NCBI GenBank assembly: GCA_013362195.1
Contig: JABFWM010000099.1
Span: forward strand, 1-19,152
Source of the DNA: Acidobacteriota bacterium
GTDB taxonomy: Bacteria; Acidobacteriota; Vicinamibacteria; Vicinamibacterales; 2-12-FULL-66-21
Reading direction: 5' to 3'
Length of the DNA: 19,152 nt
The position numbers and the translations under genes were made by a program. The notes below the pieces were generated by a model that saw nothing but the letters and a program-made list of their open reading frames with translations, ran no database searches and was not told the DNA's origin. This document shows, one piece after another, positions 1 to 7,467 of this stretch; within the stretch, counting starts at the first letter, position 1, and every line of letters begins with the position of its first letter.

Positions 1-1391
1 GCCGCAGCGAGATCAATCAGGCGCCGGTGACGGGGGAGTCGCTGCCGATCGACAAAGGCCCCGGCGACGAAGTGTTCGCGGGGACGATCAACGGCCGCGG
101 CGCGCTCGAGGTGATCGTCGAGCGGCTGCGCGGCGACTCGACGATCGCGCGCATCATTCACCTCGTCGAGCACGCGCAGGCCGAGCGGGCCCCGAGCCAG
201 ACCTTCGTCGAACGCTTCGCGCGCATTTACACGCCGATCGTGCTCGCGCTCGCCGCGCTCATCGGCATCGTCCCGCCCGCGCTCGGGTTGGGGCCGTGGA
301 GCGACTGGATCTATCGCGCGCTCGTTCTGCTGGTCATTTCCTGTCCCTGCGCGCTGGTCATCTCGACGCCGGTGTCGGTCGTATCGGCGCTTGCCGCCGC
401 GGCGCGCAAGGGCGTGCTCATCAAGGGCGGCGCGCACCTCGAACGGCTTGCCGGCGTCCGCTGCATTGCCTTCGACAAGACCGGCACGCTCACGCGGGGT
501 GACCTGCGCGTCGTCGGCGTGACGCCGGTGAACGGCGCGTCGCCGCAGCGGATCCTGCAGCTGGCGGCGTCGCTCGAGAGCCGATCCGAACATCCCATCG
601 GGCGCGCGATTCTCGCGCACGCGGCGGACCATCGCGTGGCGCTCGAGCCCGTGCAGCGGTTCGAAGCGCTGCCCGGCCTCGGCGCCGAAGCGCTCGTCGG
701 AGGCGACCGCGTTGTCGTTGGCAGTCATCGGCTGTTCGACGAGCGCGGCCTCTGTTCGAAGGAGGTGCACGCGCGCGTCGATGTCCTTGGCGACGGCGGA
801 CGGTCGCTGGTCTTTGTCGGCGCCGCCGGAGACCCCGTCGGCGTCATTGCCGTCTCGGACCGCCCGCGGGAAGCGGCGCGCGACGCGGTGCAGCTGCTGC
901 GGGACAACGGCGTCGAGCACGTCGCGCTGCTGACCGGCGACCACGAGGCGGCGGCGCGCGTCCTGGCCGAAGCGGTGGGCATCGACGAAGTGCGATCCGG
1001 CCTGCTGCCCGAGGACAAGGTCGCGGCCGTCCGCGGGCTCCGCGAGCGGCACGGCGCCACCGCGATGATTGGCGACGGCGTGAACGACGCGCCGGCGCTG
1101 GCCGCCGCCGACGTCGGGATCGCGATGGGCGCCGCCGGCAGCGACGCGGCGCTCGAGACCGCCGACGTGGCGCTCATGGCCGACGAACTGCTGAAGATCC
1201 CCTACGCGCTTCGCCTGAGCCGCGCGACGCTGCGGAACATCCGCGCCAACATCGCGTTCTCGATTGCGCTCAAGGCCGCGTTTCTCGTGATGGCGGTGCT
1301 GGGCGTCGCGACGCTGTGGATGGCCGTGGTGGCCGACATGGGCGCGTCGCTGATCGTGATCGCGAACGCGTTGCGGCTGCTGCGGGAATAG
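1..1391 (+). CDS. Heavy-metal P1B-type ATPase (Zn/Cd/Pb exporter type), 5' partial
   Basis: An ATP-driven inner-membrane pump that exports soft divalent metals. The gene enters the window already open: the frame reads back to base 3 and the actuator motif TGES is at about 27-41, so the N-terminal metal-binding domain and first membrane helices are missing. Visible in order are the CPC metal-site motif in a membrane helix (342-350), the phosphorylation motif DKTGT (from 474), the nucleotide-domain HP motif (SEHPIG, about 585-602), the hinge GDGVNDAP (about 1072-1095) and two C-terminal helices. The last helices carry a Lys in IALKAAF and an Asp in ADMGAS, and the end reads NALRLLRE, as in ZntA/CadA (P1B-2) rather than Cu pumps. 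That favours Zn2+/Cd2+/Pb2+ as substrate, by family knowledge. The TAG stop overlaps the first heptamer of the repeat array that follows. Confidence 0.93.
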   Translation, partial: RSEINQAPVTGESLPIDKGPGDEVFAGTINGRGALEVIVERLRGDSTIARIIHLVEHAQAERAPSQTFVERFARIYTPIVLALAALIGIVPPALGLGPWSDWIYRALVLLVISCPCALVISTPVSVVSALAAAARKGVLIKGGAHLERLAGVRCIAFDKTGTLTRGDLRVVGVTPVNGASPQRILQLAASLESRSEHPIGRAILAHAADHRVALEPVQRFEALPGLGAEALVGGDRVVVGSHRLFDERGLCSKEVHARVDVLGDGGRSLVFVGAAGDPVGVIAVSDRPREAARDAVQLLRDNGVEHVALLTGDHEAAARVLAEAVGIDEVRSGLLPEDKVAAVRGLRERHGATAMIGDGVNDAPALAAADVGIAMGAAGSDAALETADVALMADELLKIPYALRLSRATLRNIRANIAFSIALKAAFLVMAVLGVATLWMAVVADMGASLIVIANALRLLRE

Positions 1392-1682
1392 CGATCAGCT
1401 ACCAGCTATCAGCTATCAGCTATCAGCGATCAGCTATCAGCTATCAGCGATCAGCTATCAGCTATCAGCGATCAGCTATCAGCTATCAGCTATCAGCTAT
1501 CAGCTATCAGCTATCAGCCAAGGCACGTAGACGCTGACCGCTGACAGCTGACCGCTGACAGCTGACCGCTGAGAGCTGATCGCTGAGAGCTGATCGCTGA
1601 GAGCTAATCGCTGAGAGCTGATAGCTGATCGCTGATAGCTGATCGCTGATAGCTGATCGCTGACAGCTGATCGCTGACAGCT
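1390..1682. repeat. Two-armed inverted heptamer repeat array
   Basis: The whole space between two convergent genes is 7-bp units. Arm 1 (about 1390-1518, some 18 units) is AGCTATC with interspersed AGCGATC, partly in a 21-bp higher-order period (two AGCTATC plus one AGCGATC). After a unique spacer (about 1519-1532), arm 2 (1533-1682, some 21 units) carries the reverse complement family: GCTGATA, GCTGATC, GCTGACA, GCTGACC and GCTGAGA, mostly alternating with a 14-bp period. The arms can pair into a very long imperfect hairpin. No open frame here looks like a gene. The AG of both flanking TAG stop codons (ATPase 1389-1391; receiver-PilZ 1683-1681 on the minus strand) is the first two bases of a heptamer. 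Likely consequences are bidirectional transcription termination and slippage-driven length variation (inference). Confidence 0.95.
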
Positions 1683-2385
1683 ACGCCTTCCTGTTCGTGA
1701 AGAAATGCTGATCGACGAACTCGTCGACGGCCTGCTGGTCGGGCGGCGCGACCTTCTCGAACTGCAATCCCATTCCCACCCGTCGATCGCTCCACGCGAC
1801 GCGTGATTCCGCTTCGATATCGACCTTCGATCCGGGCAGCCGGAATCGCACGCGCACCTTCGCGTTCTGCTGCAGCGGGCTCATCGTCCGGATCGAGACG
1901 CCGCCCTTGCTGATGTTCAGCGTCAGCGCCGCGGCGATCGTGTTGCCGAAGCGATAGGCGACCGGGATACCGAGCACGACGCGGGGACTGCCGCGCCGGT
2001 TGAAGTTGTCGGGGAACAGGTGCGGCGCGAGGGACGGCAGGATGTGCTGCACCGCGCTGTATTCGTTCACGTAGCCGGCCACGCCGAGCGCCGCCAGGTC
2101 GCGGACTTCGTCAGCGCTCGCGATCGTGCCGCTGAACACGATGATTGGGATTCGCCCTTCGTCGATCTTGCGGACGGTGCGAACCAGCTCGACCCCGCCG
2201 GCATGCGGGAGACGCAGGTCGAGCACGACGAGATCGATGGCGTCGCGATCCGCGCGCACGCGGGCGAGCAGCTCCGCGGCGCTCTTGACGGTGAGCGCCC
2301 GGTGCCCCGCGCCCAGCAGAGCGGTGGCAAATCGGTCCCGCACGAAAGCGGTATCGTCGGCGATGATGACGGTCTTGCTGCTCAC
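1681..2385 (-). CDS. Response-regulator receiver domain fused to PilZ domain
   Basis: A two-domain signalling protein of 234 aa, probably cytoplasmic. Residues 4-120 form a receiver: the acidic pair D10-D11, phospho-acceptor D56 in VVLDLRLP, and S85 in IVFSG. The Lys expected after GYV is replaced by Asn-Glu (N107-E108), so phosphotransfer behaviour may be altered. Residues 130-225 form a PilZ domain with the RxxxR motif (R131-R135) and NxSxxG (N157-G162), the residues that bind cyclic di-GMP in this family. It probably joins a phosphorelay to c-di-GMP signalling, perhaps in motility or surface polysaccharide; no partner is visible here. The frame stays open upstream to 2538. I chose GTG at 2385 because it gives the usual few residues before the first receiver strand; GTG at 2400 is also possible, and neither has a clear ribosome binding site. 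Confidence 0.85.
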   Translation of the reverse strand: MSSKTVIIADDTAFVRDRFATALLGAGHRALTVKSAAELLARVRADRDAIDLVVLDLRLPHAGGVELVRTVRKIDEGRIPIIVFSGTIASADEVRDLAALGVAGYVNEYSAVQHILPSLAPHLFPDNFNRRGSPRVVLGIPVAYRFGNTIAAALTLNISKGGVSIRTMSPLQQNAKVRVRFRLPGSKVDIEAESRVAWSDRRVGMGLQFEKVAPPDQQAVDEFVDQHFFTNRKA

Positions 2386-2571
2386 GGTTGACGCCGGCAC
2401 GTGGACGTTATCGGATCGGCCCGGGTTGCACGAGAGGTCTCGATCCGAAAGCGCCGATGGTGCGCGAGCGTGTCGGTCAAGGCCGTCCCTGCGAGGCGGG
2501 GCGTCTCCAGGAGTCCCTCGTCCGCCACCGCCGCGCATCGTCGATCCGAGGCGCGGCCGTGCCGGCCTTGG

Positions 2572-2601
2572 TTGGAGAATTTATCAGGTTCTCGTTATAA
2601 T
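2572..2601 (+). promoter_or_regulatory. Sigma-70-type promoter for the LysW-like/LarE genes
   Basis: A perfect -10 box TATAAT (2596-2601) lies 18 bp downstream of a -35-like TTGGAG (2572-2577). The expected transcript start is near 2608, followed by a Shine-Dalgarno GGAG at 2616-2619 and ATG at 2626. It is the best promoter match in the window. It lies inside the in-frame upstream extension of the carrier gene, which argues against any longer N-terminus. Confidence 0.7.
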
Positions 2602-2625
2602 CCGAACTCTATCCCGGAGCGTGTG

Positions 2626-2886
2626 ATGGCCACCTGTCCAGAGTGTGACGCGGAGATCGAGGTCGACGAGTTCGACGTCGACAAGGGCGATCTGATCAGC
2701 TGCCCCGAGTGCGGCTCCAACCTCGAGGTGACCAGCACGTCTCCCGTCGATCTCGAGCTCGCCGACGAAGAAGAAGACGAAGACGACGACGACGAGGAAG
2801 AGGCCGACGATGACGATTTCGACGGCGACGAGGACGCGGACGACCTCGACGATGAGGATGCCGACAAGGAGGACTGGGACGAGTGA
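2626..2886 (+). CDS. LysW-like amino-group carrier protein with long acidic tail
   Basis: A small acidic protein of 86 aa. Residues 1-45 match the LysW/ArgW carrier fold: a zinc ribbon with C4-x2-C7 and C26-x2-C29 (CPEC twice), the GDLISC turn, then LEV and SPVDLEL. The C-terminus is EDWDE; LysW proteins end in EDWGE, and their final Glu side chain is the attachment point for the amino acid being built (lysine or ornithine biosynthesis). Between ribbon and tail is an insertion of about 35 residues that are nearly all Asp/Glu, absent from the roughly 54-aa Thermus protein. No LysX-type ligase or LysJ/K/Y/Z gene is in the window. Instead the stop overlaps the GTG of a LarE-like gene by 4 bases, implying translational coupling. 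Start: ATG with GGAG 6 bases upstream. Family membership is fairly secure; the cargo is unknown. Confidence 0.8.
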   Translation: MATCPECDAEIEVDEFDVDKGDLISCPECGSNLEVTSTSPVDLELADEEEDEDDDDEEEADDDDFDGDEDADDLDDEDADKEDWDE

Positions 2887-3746
2887 GGGATGCTCCGCTG
2901 GCGAGGGCCGCGGCGACTGACTGCGTCGATCTCGACGTCAAAGCTTCCGCGCTCGACACGCGGCTCGCCGGTCTCGGTTCCGTTCTCGTCGCCTACAGCG
3001 GCGGCGTCGACAGCGCCTTTCTCGCCATCACCGCCGCGCGCGTCCTCGGATCGCGCAGCCTGTGCGTCACCGCCGACAGTCCCAGTTATCCCGACCGGCA
3101 CCGCGAGCTGGCGACTTCGGTCGCGCGGGCGTTTGCTCTCCGCCACGAGTTCATCCGCACCGACGAGCTCGCGCGGCCCGAGTACCGCGCCAATCCCGCC
3201 AATCGCTGCTACTACTGCAAGCACGAGCTGTATACGCACCTCTCGACGATCGCGCGCACGCGCGGGATCGCCGCGATCCTCGACGGCAGCAACGCGGACG
3301 ACCGCGGCGACTACCGTCCCGGCCGCCAGGCGGCCCGCGAGTTCGGCGTGATCAGTCCGCTCGATGAAACCAATCTGACGAAGGCGGAGATCCGGCTGCT
3401 CGCGAAACGCGCCGGGCTGCCGACCTGGGACGAACCGGCGTCGGCCTGCCTCTCGTCGCGCATTCCGTATCACTCGGAAGTGACCGACGAGAAGCTGCGG
3501 ACGATCGAGCGGGCGGAGCGCGCGCTGCGCGAGCTGGGGTTCCGCGTTTTTCGCGTGCGGCACCACGACACGATCGCGCGGCTCGAGATCGCGCGCGACG
3601 AGATGCCGCGCGCCCTCGACCCGCAGGTGGCCGAGACGATCGACCGCGAGCTGCGCGCGCTTGGCTACCAGCACGTCGCGATCGATCTGCGCGGCTACCG
3701 GCTGGGCAGCCTCAACGAGGCGCTCCGTCTGCGCCGCGTCGAGTAG
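2883..3746 (+). CDS. larE: LarE-like ATP-dependent sulfur-insertion enzyme (PP-loop)
   Basis: A cytoplasmic protein of 287 aa of the LarE family, which adenylates a carboxylate and converts it to a thiocarboxylate when making the nickel-pincer cofactor of lactate racemase. The PP-loop SGGVDS is at residues 39-44, the CYYC pair at C109/C112 and a third cysteine at C189 in ACLSSR, the position of the sacrificial cysteine of Lactiplantibacillus LarE. Three cysteines is the arrangement of LarE proteins that hold a [4Fe-4S] cluster and are not consumed (family knowledge). The LGSVLVAYSGG start of the core and DGSNADD in the middle also fit. The GTG start overlaps the stop of the carrier gene as GTGA. 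No larA, larB or larC is nearby, so the substrate may not be the pincer nucleotide; the coupled carrier protein is a candidate. The family call is strong; the exact role is open. Confidence 0.85.
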   Translation: MRDAPLARAAATDCVDLDVKASALDTRLAGLGSVLVAYSGGVDSAFLAITAARVLGSRSLCVTADSPSYPDRHRELATSVARAFALRHEFIRTDELARPEYRANPANRCYYCKHELYTHLSTIARTRGIAAILDGSNADDRGDYRPGRQAAREFGVISPLDETNLTKAEIRLLAKRAGLPTWDEPASACLSSRIPYHSEVTDEKLRTIERAERALRELGFRVFRVRHHDTIARLEIARDEMPRALDPQVAETIDRELRALGYQHVAIDLRGYRLGSLNEALRLRRVE

Positions 3747-3797
3747 GGGAGTGGCCGGACCGGCGCTCGTGCCGCAGCGATCGCGCCCCGAGTGGCG

Positions 3798-6002
3798 ATG
3801 AGGCCGCCTCGCCTCGCCATCGGCGCGCTCCTGCTGTTCTATCTCGTCGCTCACCTCATCTTTCTTCCCCGCACGCTCGAAGACCTCGACTCGATCAACT
3901 TCGCGCTCGGTGTGCGCGAGTTCGACGTCGCGCGGCACCAGCCCCATCCGCCGGGCTATCCGCTGTTCATCGCGCTCGGCAAAGTGAGCACCGCGGCATT
4001 TCGCGCGATGGGCGTGGCCGCGGCCGCGCCGCGCGGCCTCGCCGTGTGGAGCGCGGTGGCCGCGGCCGCCGCCCTCCCGATGCTCTTCCTGTTCTTCGTC
4101 GCGCTCGAAGCGCGCGCACGCGTCGCGTGGTGGGCGACGGTGATCACCGCGGCGGCGCCGCTGTACTGGTTTACCGCGCTCCGTCCGTTGAGCGACATGA
4201 CCGGCTTGGCGTGCGCGATTGCGGCGCAGGCGCTCATGCTGCAACGGCGCCCGCGCGCGCTGGCCGCCGGCGCGCTGCTCGCCGGACTGGCTGTCGGGGT
4301 CCGTTCCCAGACCGCCGTGCTGACGTTCCCGCTTTTCGCGTTCGTGCTGCTCAGAAGAGACGAGGTGCTGCCGGTGCGCGCTCGTCTCGCGGCGCTTGGC
4401 GCCGCGGCCGCCGGCGTGCTCGCCTGGGGGATCCCGCTGCTCATCGTCAGCGGCGGCCTTGCGTCGTATCTGCAGGCGCTCGGCTCGCAGGCCGGCGAGG
4501 ATCTCGGCGGCGGCGTCGTGCTGCTGTGGACGCACCGCTCGCCGCGCGTCGCGTTCGCCGCCCTGCAGAACTCGTTCGTCTGGCCGTGGGACTGGTGGCC
4601 GGGCATCGGCATGTGCGTGCTGGCCGCGGCCGGGGCGCTGCGCGTCCTGTGGCGGGCGCCGCGCGCGATGCTGCTGGCGGCGATCGCGTTCGGTCCGTAT
4701 GCCGTCTTTCACCTGCTCTTTCACGAGACGCAGACGGTTCGCTATGCGCTGCCGCTGGTGCCGCTCGTCGCGTATGCGGCCGTCGCGGCGCTCGAGACGA
4801 AGCGCGCGCTGCCGATCGGTGCGGCCGCCGGGCTCGTCGCGGTCGTGTCGCTGGGACTCGCGTTTCCCGCGTCCTGGACCTATGGACGCGAAGGCGCGCC
4901 GGTGTTCCGCGCGTTCGACGACATGGCGGCGACCGCACACGGCGGCGAACCGGTCGACACGATCGCGATGCATGCGGGCGCGCGGCGCGCGGCCGAGTGG
5001 GTGGCCCCGATCCTGCCGGCGCGCGTCGCGAAGGCGCCGCACGGACGCGAATGGCTGACGCTGGTGGCGCTGTGGCGCGCGCGTCCAGACGCCGCGGTGT
5101 GGTTCGTGGCCGATCCCAGGCGCACCGACCTGTCCCTGTTCGACGGCCGCGCACGCACCCTGGCGCGGCAATATCGCTGGGGCTTCATCGAGCCGCCGTT
5201 CGTCGGCGGCGCGCGCCCCGGCCCGGTGGACTGGTATCACATGCGTCAGCCGGGCTGGATGCTCGATCGCGGCTGGTCGATCACCGCGGAAGTGGGCGGC
5301 GTCACGGCGCGCGATCGCAGCGGGCCGCATCTCGCCCCCGCGGTCGCCTGGGTGAAGGCGCGGAACGACGAGGCGCTGCTGATGATCGGCGGGCGCAACC
5401 TCTCTGGTCCGCCGGGCGCCCCGGCCACCGTGCTCCTGCGCTTGAACGGGCAGCCGATCGCGTCCTGGGCCGTCGCGCCCGGGTTTTTCATGCGCCGTGT
5501 TCCCGTCGCCGCGGGTGCGCTCGGCGGGAGCGGTTACATGGCGATCGAGGTGACGGCGGCGCACGACCCGGTCATCCCCGTCTCGCTGGAGCAGTTCGAC
5601 GTGCAGGGACCGGGTGTCCCGATGTTCGCGTACGAAGACGGCTGGCAGGAGCCGGAATACAACGCCGTGCTCGGCGCCGGATGGCGGTGGATGAGCGAGC
5701 GTTCCGTGTTATGGGTGCGTCCGGTGGGACGCGCCGTCAAGCTGACGCTCCGCGGAGAATCCCCGCTCCGCTACTACGACGCGGCGCCGCAGGTCCGGAT
5801 CGCGATCGGCGACCACGCGATTGGGTCGTTCAGTCCCTCGTCGGACTTCGACGAGACGTTCGAGCTGCCCGCCGACCTGCTCGCCAGCGCCGACGGCCGC
5901 GTCTCGCTTCAGAGCTCGCGGTTCTTCGTGCCCGGCGGTGAAGGCGGCAGCGGCGATCAGCGTCACCTCGCCTTGCGCATCTGGAGCGTGTCCGTGGAGT
6001 GA
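3798..6002 (+). CDS. GT-C-type integral membrane glycosyltransferase
   Basis: A polytopic membrane protein of 734 aa. The N-terminal helix is followed by a first outer loop with EDLDS, then HQPHPPGYPLF; an acidic residue in that loop is the usual catalytic base of lipid-sugar-dependent GT-C enzymes (ArnT/PMT-like). About ten hydrophobic segments follow up to roughly residue 365. The C-terminal half (about 370-734) is soluble, rich in beta-strand-like sequence, and probably periplasmic. The role is inferred to be transfer of a sugar from a polyprenyl carrier onto lipid, glycan or protein; the acceptor cannot be read. ATG at 3798 is chosen; a GTG two codons earlier (3792) is equally possible, and no clear ribosome binding site is present. 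It begins about 50 bases after the LarE gene, perhaps co-transcribed. It ends 6 bases from the convergent methyltransferase. Confidence 0.7.
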   Translation: MRPPRLAIGALLLFYLVAHLIFLPRTLEDLDSINFALGVREFDVARHQPHPPGYPLFIALGKVSTAAFRAMGVAAAAPRGLAVWSAVAAAAALPMLFLFFVALEARARVAWWATVITAAAPLYWFTALRPLSDMTGLACAIAAQALMLQRRPRALAAGALLAGLAVGVRSQTAVLTFPLFAFVLLRRDEVLPVRARLAALGAAAAGVLAWGIPLLIVSGGLASYLQALGSQAGEDLGGGVVLLWTHRSPRVAFAALQNSFVWPWDWWPGIGMCVLAAAGALRVLWRAPRAMLLAAIAFGPYAVFHLLFHETQTVRYALPLVPLVAYAAVAALETKRALPIGAAAGLVAVVSLGLAFPASWTYGREGAPVFRAFDDMAATAHGGEPVDTIAMHAGARRAAEWVAPILPARVAKAPHGREWLTLVALWRARPDAAVWFVADPRRTDLSLFDGRARTLARQYRWGFIEPPFVGGARPGPVDWYHMRQPGWMLDRGWSITAEVGGVTARDRSGPHLAPAVAWVKARNDEALLMIGGRNLSGPPGAPATVLLRLNGQPIASWAVAPGFFMRRVPVAAGALGGSGYMAIEVTAAHDPVIPVSLEQFDVQGPGVPMFAYEDGWQEPEYNAVLGAGWRWMSERSVLWVRPVGRAVKLTLRGESPLRYYDAAPQVRIAIGDHAIGSFSPSSDFDETFELPADLLASADGRVSLQSSRFFVPGGEGGSGDQRHLALRIWSVSVE

Positions 6003-6008
6003 GGGCCG

Positions 6009-6740
6009 TCAGGTCCGTCGCGCGAGCGCGAGCAGGGAGCTGCCGACGGGCATGTTGATCACGCGCAGCGCCATGGCTTCGAGGCCCAGCAGCGCCGAGA
6101 ACGCCGCGTTGATCGGCGCGGGGGGGACCGAGATCTCCTCGTCGGACGCGGCATGTCCGGCCAGCCGCTGCTTCAGGCGGGCCGCCGCGACGAAGGGCAG
6201 GATCGTGAAGTTCGTATAGGTGATCCGTTCGACGTGAAATCCGCCGCGCCGCAGCGCGCGCGTCAAGTCCGGTCTACTGTAGCGGCGCTGCTCCGCCGAT
6301 AACAGCGAATGGTTTCCACGAAGTGCCGGCAGCGCCGCGACGTTGACGATCGCGCGGCCGCCGGGCCTGAGAACCCGGAACATCTCGGCGATCGCCCGCC
6401 GCTCAGCCTCGTCGTCGAACGCGTACAGCACGTCGAACGACGTCACCAGATCGAAGGTCGCGGCGGGAAACGGCAGGCTGGTCGCGGTGGCGCGCGCCAG
6501 ACGCCGCTCGCCCGACTGATGCGCGTAGTCGAGGCCACGCCACGTCAGATCGATCCCGGTGGCACGTCCGTATCGGCGCAGCATCGGCAGGTTGTAGCCG
6601 GTGCCGCAGCCGCAGTCGAGGATCTCGAGGTGACGGCCGCGCGCGGCCGCGGCGACCAACGGCTCGACGAATCGTCTGAAGCCGCGGAACCAGAAGTGAT
6701 CGCGCTCGGCGCGCGCAGTGGCCTCGAGGAGACGGTCCAT
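6009..6740 (-). CDS. Class I SAM-dependent methyltransferase
   Basis: A soluble protein of 243 aa with a Rossmann methyltransferase core. Motif I is LDCGCGTG at residues 41-48, with the acidic D64 at the end of strand 2 (GID), then the LPFPAATFDLVTSFDVL stretch (motif IV region) and FRVLRPGG (post-motif). The N-terminal HFWFRGFRRF segment is common in methyltransferases found near cell-envelope sugar and lipid genes. The substrate cannot be assigned. It is transcribed towards the glycosyltransferase gene, with 6 bases between the stop codons. It reads away from the Pal gene, sharing a divergent promoter region with overlapping -10 boxes near 6763-6773. Confidence 0.85.
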   Translation of the reverse strand: MDRLLEATARAERDHFWFRGFRRFVEPLVAAAARGRHLEILDCGCGTGYNLPMLRRYGRATGIDLTWRGLDYAHQSGERRLARATATSLPFPAATFDLVTSFDVLYAFDDEAERRAIAEMFRVLRPGGRAIVNVAALPALRGNHSLLSAEQRRYSRPDLTRALRRGGFHVERITYTNFTILPFVAAARLKQRLAGHAASDEEISVPPAPINAAFSALLGLEAMALRVINMPVGSSLLALARRT

Positions 6741-6762
6741 CGTGGTAAGCTTCGCAGGGCGA

Positions 6763-6773
6763 AATTCTACATT
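6763..6773. promoter_or_regulatory. Overlapping divergent -10 boxes between methyltransferase and Pal genes
   Basis: On the plus strand TACATT (6768-6773) is a -10 candidate for the Pal gene. On the minus strand TAGAAT (6768-6763) is a -10 candidate for the methyltransferase, 22 bases before its ATG. The two boxes share base 6768, so the promoters would compete for RNA polymerase. No convincing -35 hexamer was found for either. Confidence 0.4.
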
Positions 6774-6791
6774 GTGCGCAGGAGAGTGCTG

Positions 6792-7364
6792 ATGAACCGT
6801 TCCGTGCGAGTGCTAGCTGCGATCACGCTCGTTGCCGTTGTCGGTGTGGGTGCGTGCGGGAAGAAGAAGCCTGCACCGCCGCCGGCGCCGCCCCCCGCAG
6901 CTGCTCAGCCGCCGACCACGCAGCCGGCGCCCCCGCCACCGCCGCCGCCCCCCGCACCCGCGCCGGCGCCCGCACCGACCGAGGAAGAGATCTTCGCGAA
7001 GAAAACGCTCGAGCAGCTCAATGCGGAGAAGCCGCTCTCCGACGCCTTCTTCGAATTCGACTCGAGCCAGGTGCGCGACGAGGCGAAAGGCGCGCTTCAG
7101 AAAGACGCGGAGTGGATGAAGCGCTGGACCAGCACGAGAGTCATGGTCGAAGGGCACGCCGACTCACGCGGCACCCCCGAATACAACCTGGCGCTCGGCG
7201 AGCGGCGCGCGGCGGCCGTCCGCGATTACCTCGTCAACCTCGGCATCGGCGCGGATCGGGTGGCCACCGTCAGCAAGGGCAAGGAAGCGCCGTTCTGCAA
7301 TGAGGAGAACGAGTCCTGCTGGCAGCAGAATCGGCGCGGTCACTTCGTGATCACCGCGAAGTAA
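6792..7364 (+). CDS. pal: Pal/OmpA-family peptidoglycan-associated lipoprotein
   Basis: A lipoprotein of 190 aa. A basic start and hydrophobic helix end in the lipobox VGAC with the lipidated Cys at residue 22, followed by GKKK. Residues 26-66 are a flexible tether of almost only Pro and Ala. From about residue 80 to the end is an OmpA-like domain: FFEFDSSQV, the EGHADSRGTPEYN segment with the Asp that contacts meso-diaminopimelate, ALGERRAAAVRDYL, and a C-terminal ESCWQQNRRGHFVI that is typical of Pal. It would sit in the outer membrane inner leaflet and grip peptidoglycan; in Tol-Pal systems it works with TolB, but no tol gene is in the window. Start: ATG with AGGAG about 8 bases upstream. 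A stem-loop follows the stop codon directly. Confidence 0.92.
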   Translation: MNRSVRVLAAITLVAVVGVGACGKKKPAPPPAPPPAAAQPPTTQPAPPPPPPPPAPAPAPAPTEEEIFAKKTLEQLNAEKPLSDAFFEFDSSQVRDEAKGALQKDAEWMKRWTSTRVMVEGHADSRGTPEYNLALGERRAAAVRDYLVNLGIGADRVATVSKGKEAPFCNEENESCWQQNRRGHFVITAK

Positions 7365-7434
7365 CTGACAGACCGCAGGCGGTAGGTCGTCAGCAGGAGG
7401 CGGTCCGCGCGAGTACGGACGAAGCGCCGACCGC
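7365..7434. terminator. Stem-loops between convergent Pal and pyrF genes
   Basis: Directly after the pal stop, CTGAC-A-GACC (7365-7374) pairs with GGTC-GTCAG (7385-7393): nine base pairs, one bulged A and a 10-base loop. A second stem, GTCCG (7403-7407) with CGGAC (7416-7420), follows, and GCGGTC/GACCGC (7400-7405/7429-7434) is an alternative pairing. There is no T-tract, so intrinsic termination is inferred from position and symmetry only. The rest, up to the pyrF stop at 7468, holds no gene. Confidence 0.5.
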
Positions 7435-7467
7435 ACACCGCGTATGGCCTACCGTTGACCCTGCTGC

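Noticed and set aside
1390..1682. CRISPR array
   Set aside because: Units are 7 bp with no unique spacers, and the two arms are inverted relative to each other; no cas gene is near.
2401..2625. In-frame N-terminal extension of the LysW-like protein (161 aa in all)
   Set aside because: The promoter TATAAT and the GGAG ribosome binding site lie within it, and the conserved family start is the Met at 2626.
2595..5564. 989-aa open frame on the minus strand
   Set aside because: It lies opposite the LysW-like, LarE and glycosyltransferase genes. Its sequence is Arg/Ala/Ser-rich with long Ser runs that mirror the acidic tail; it shows no family motifs.
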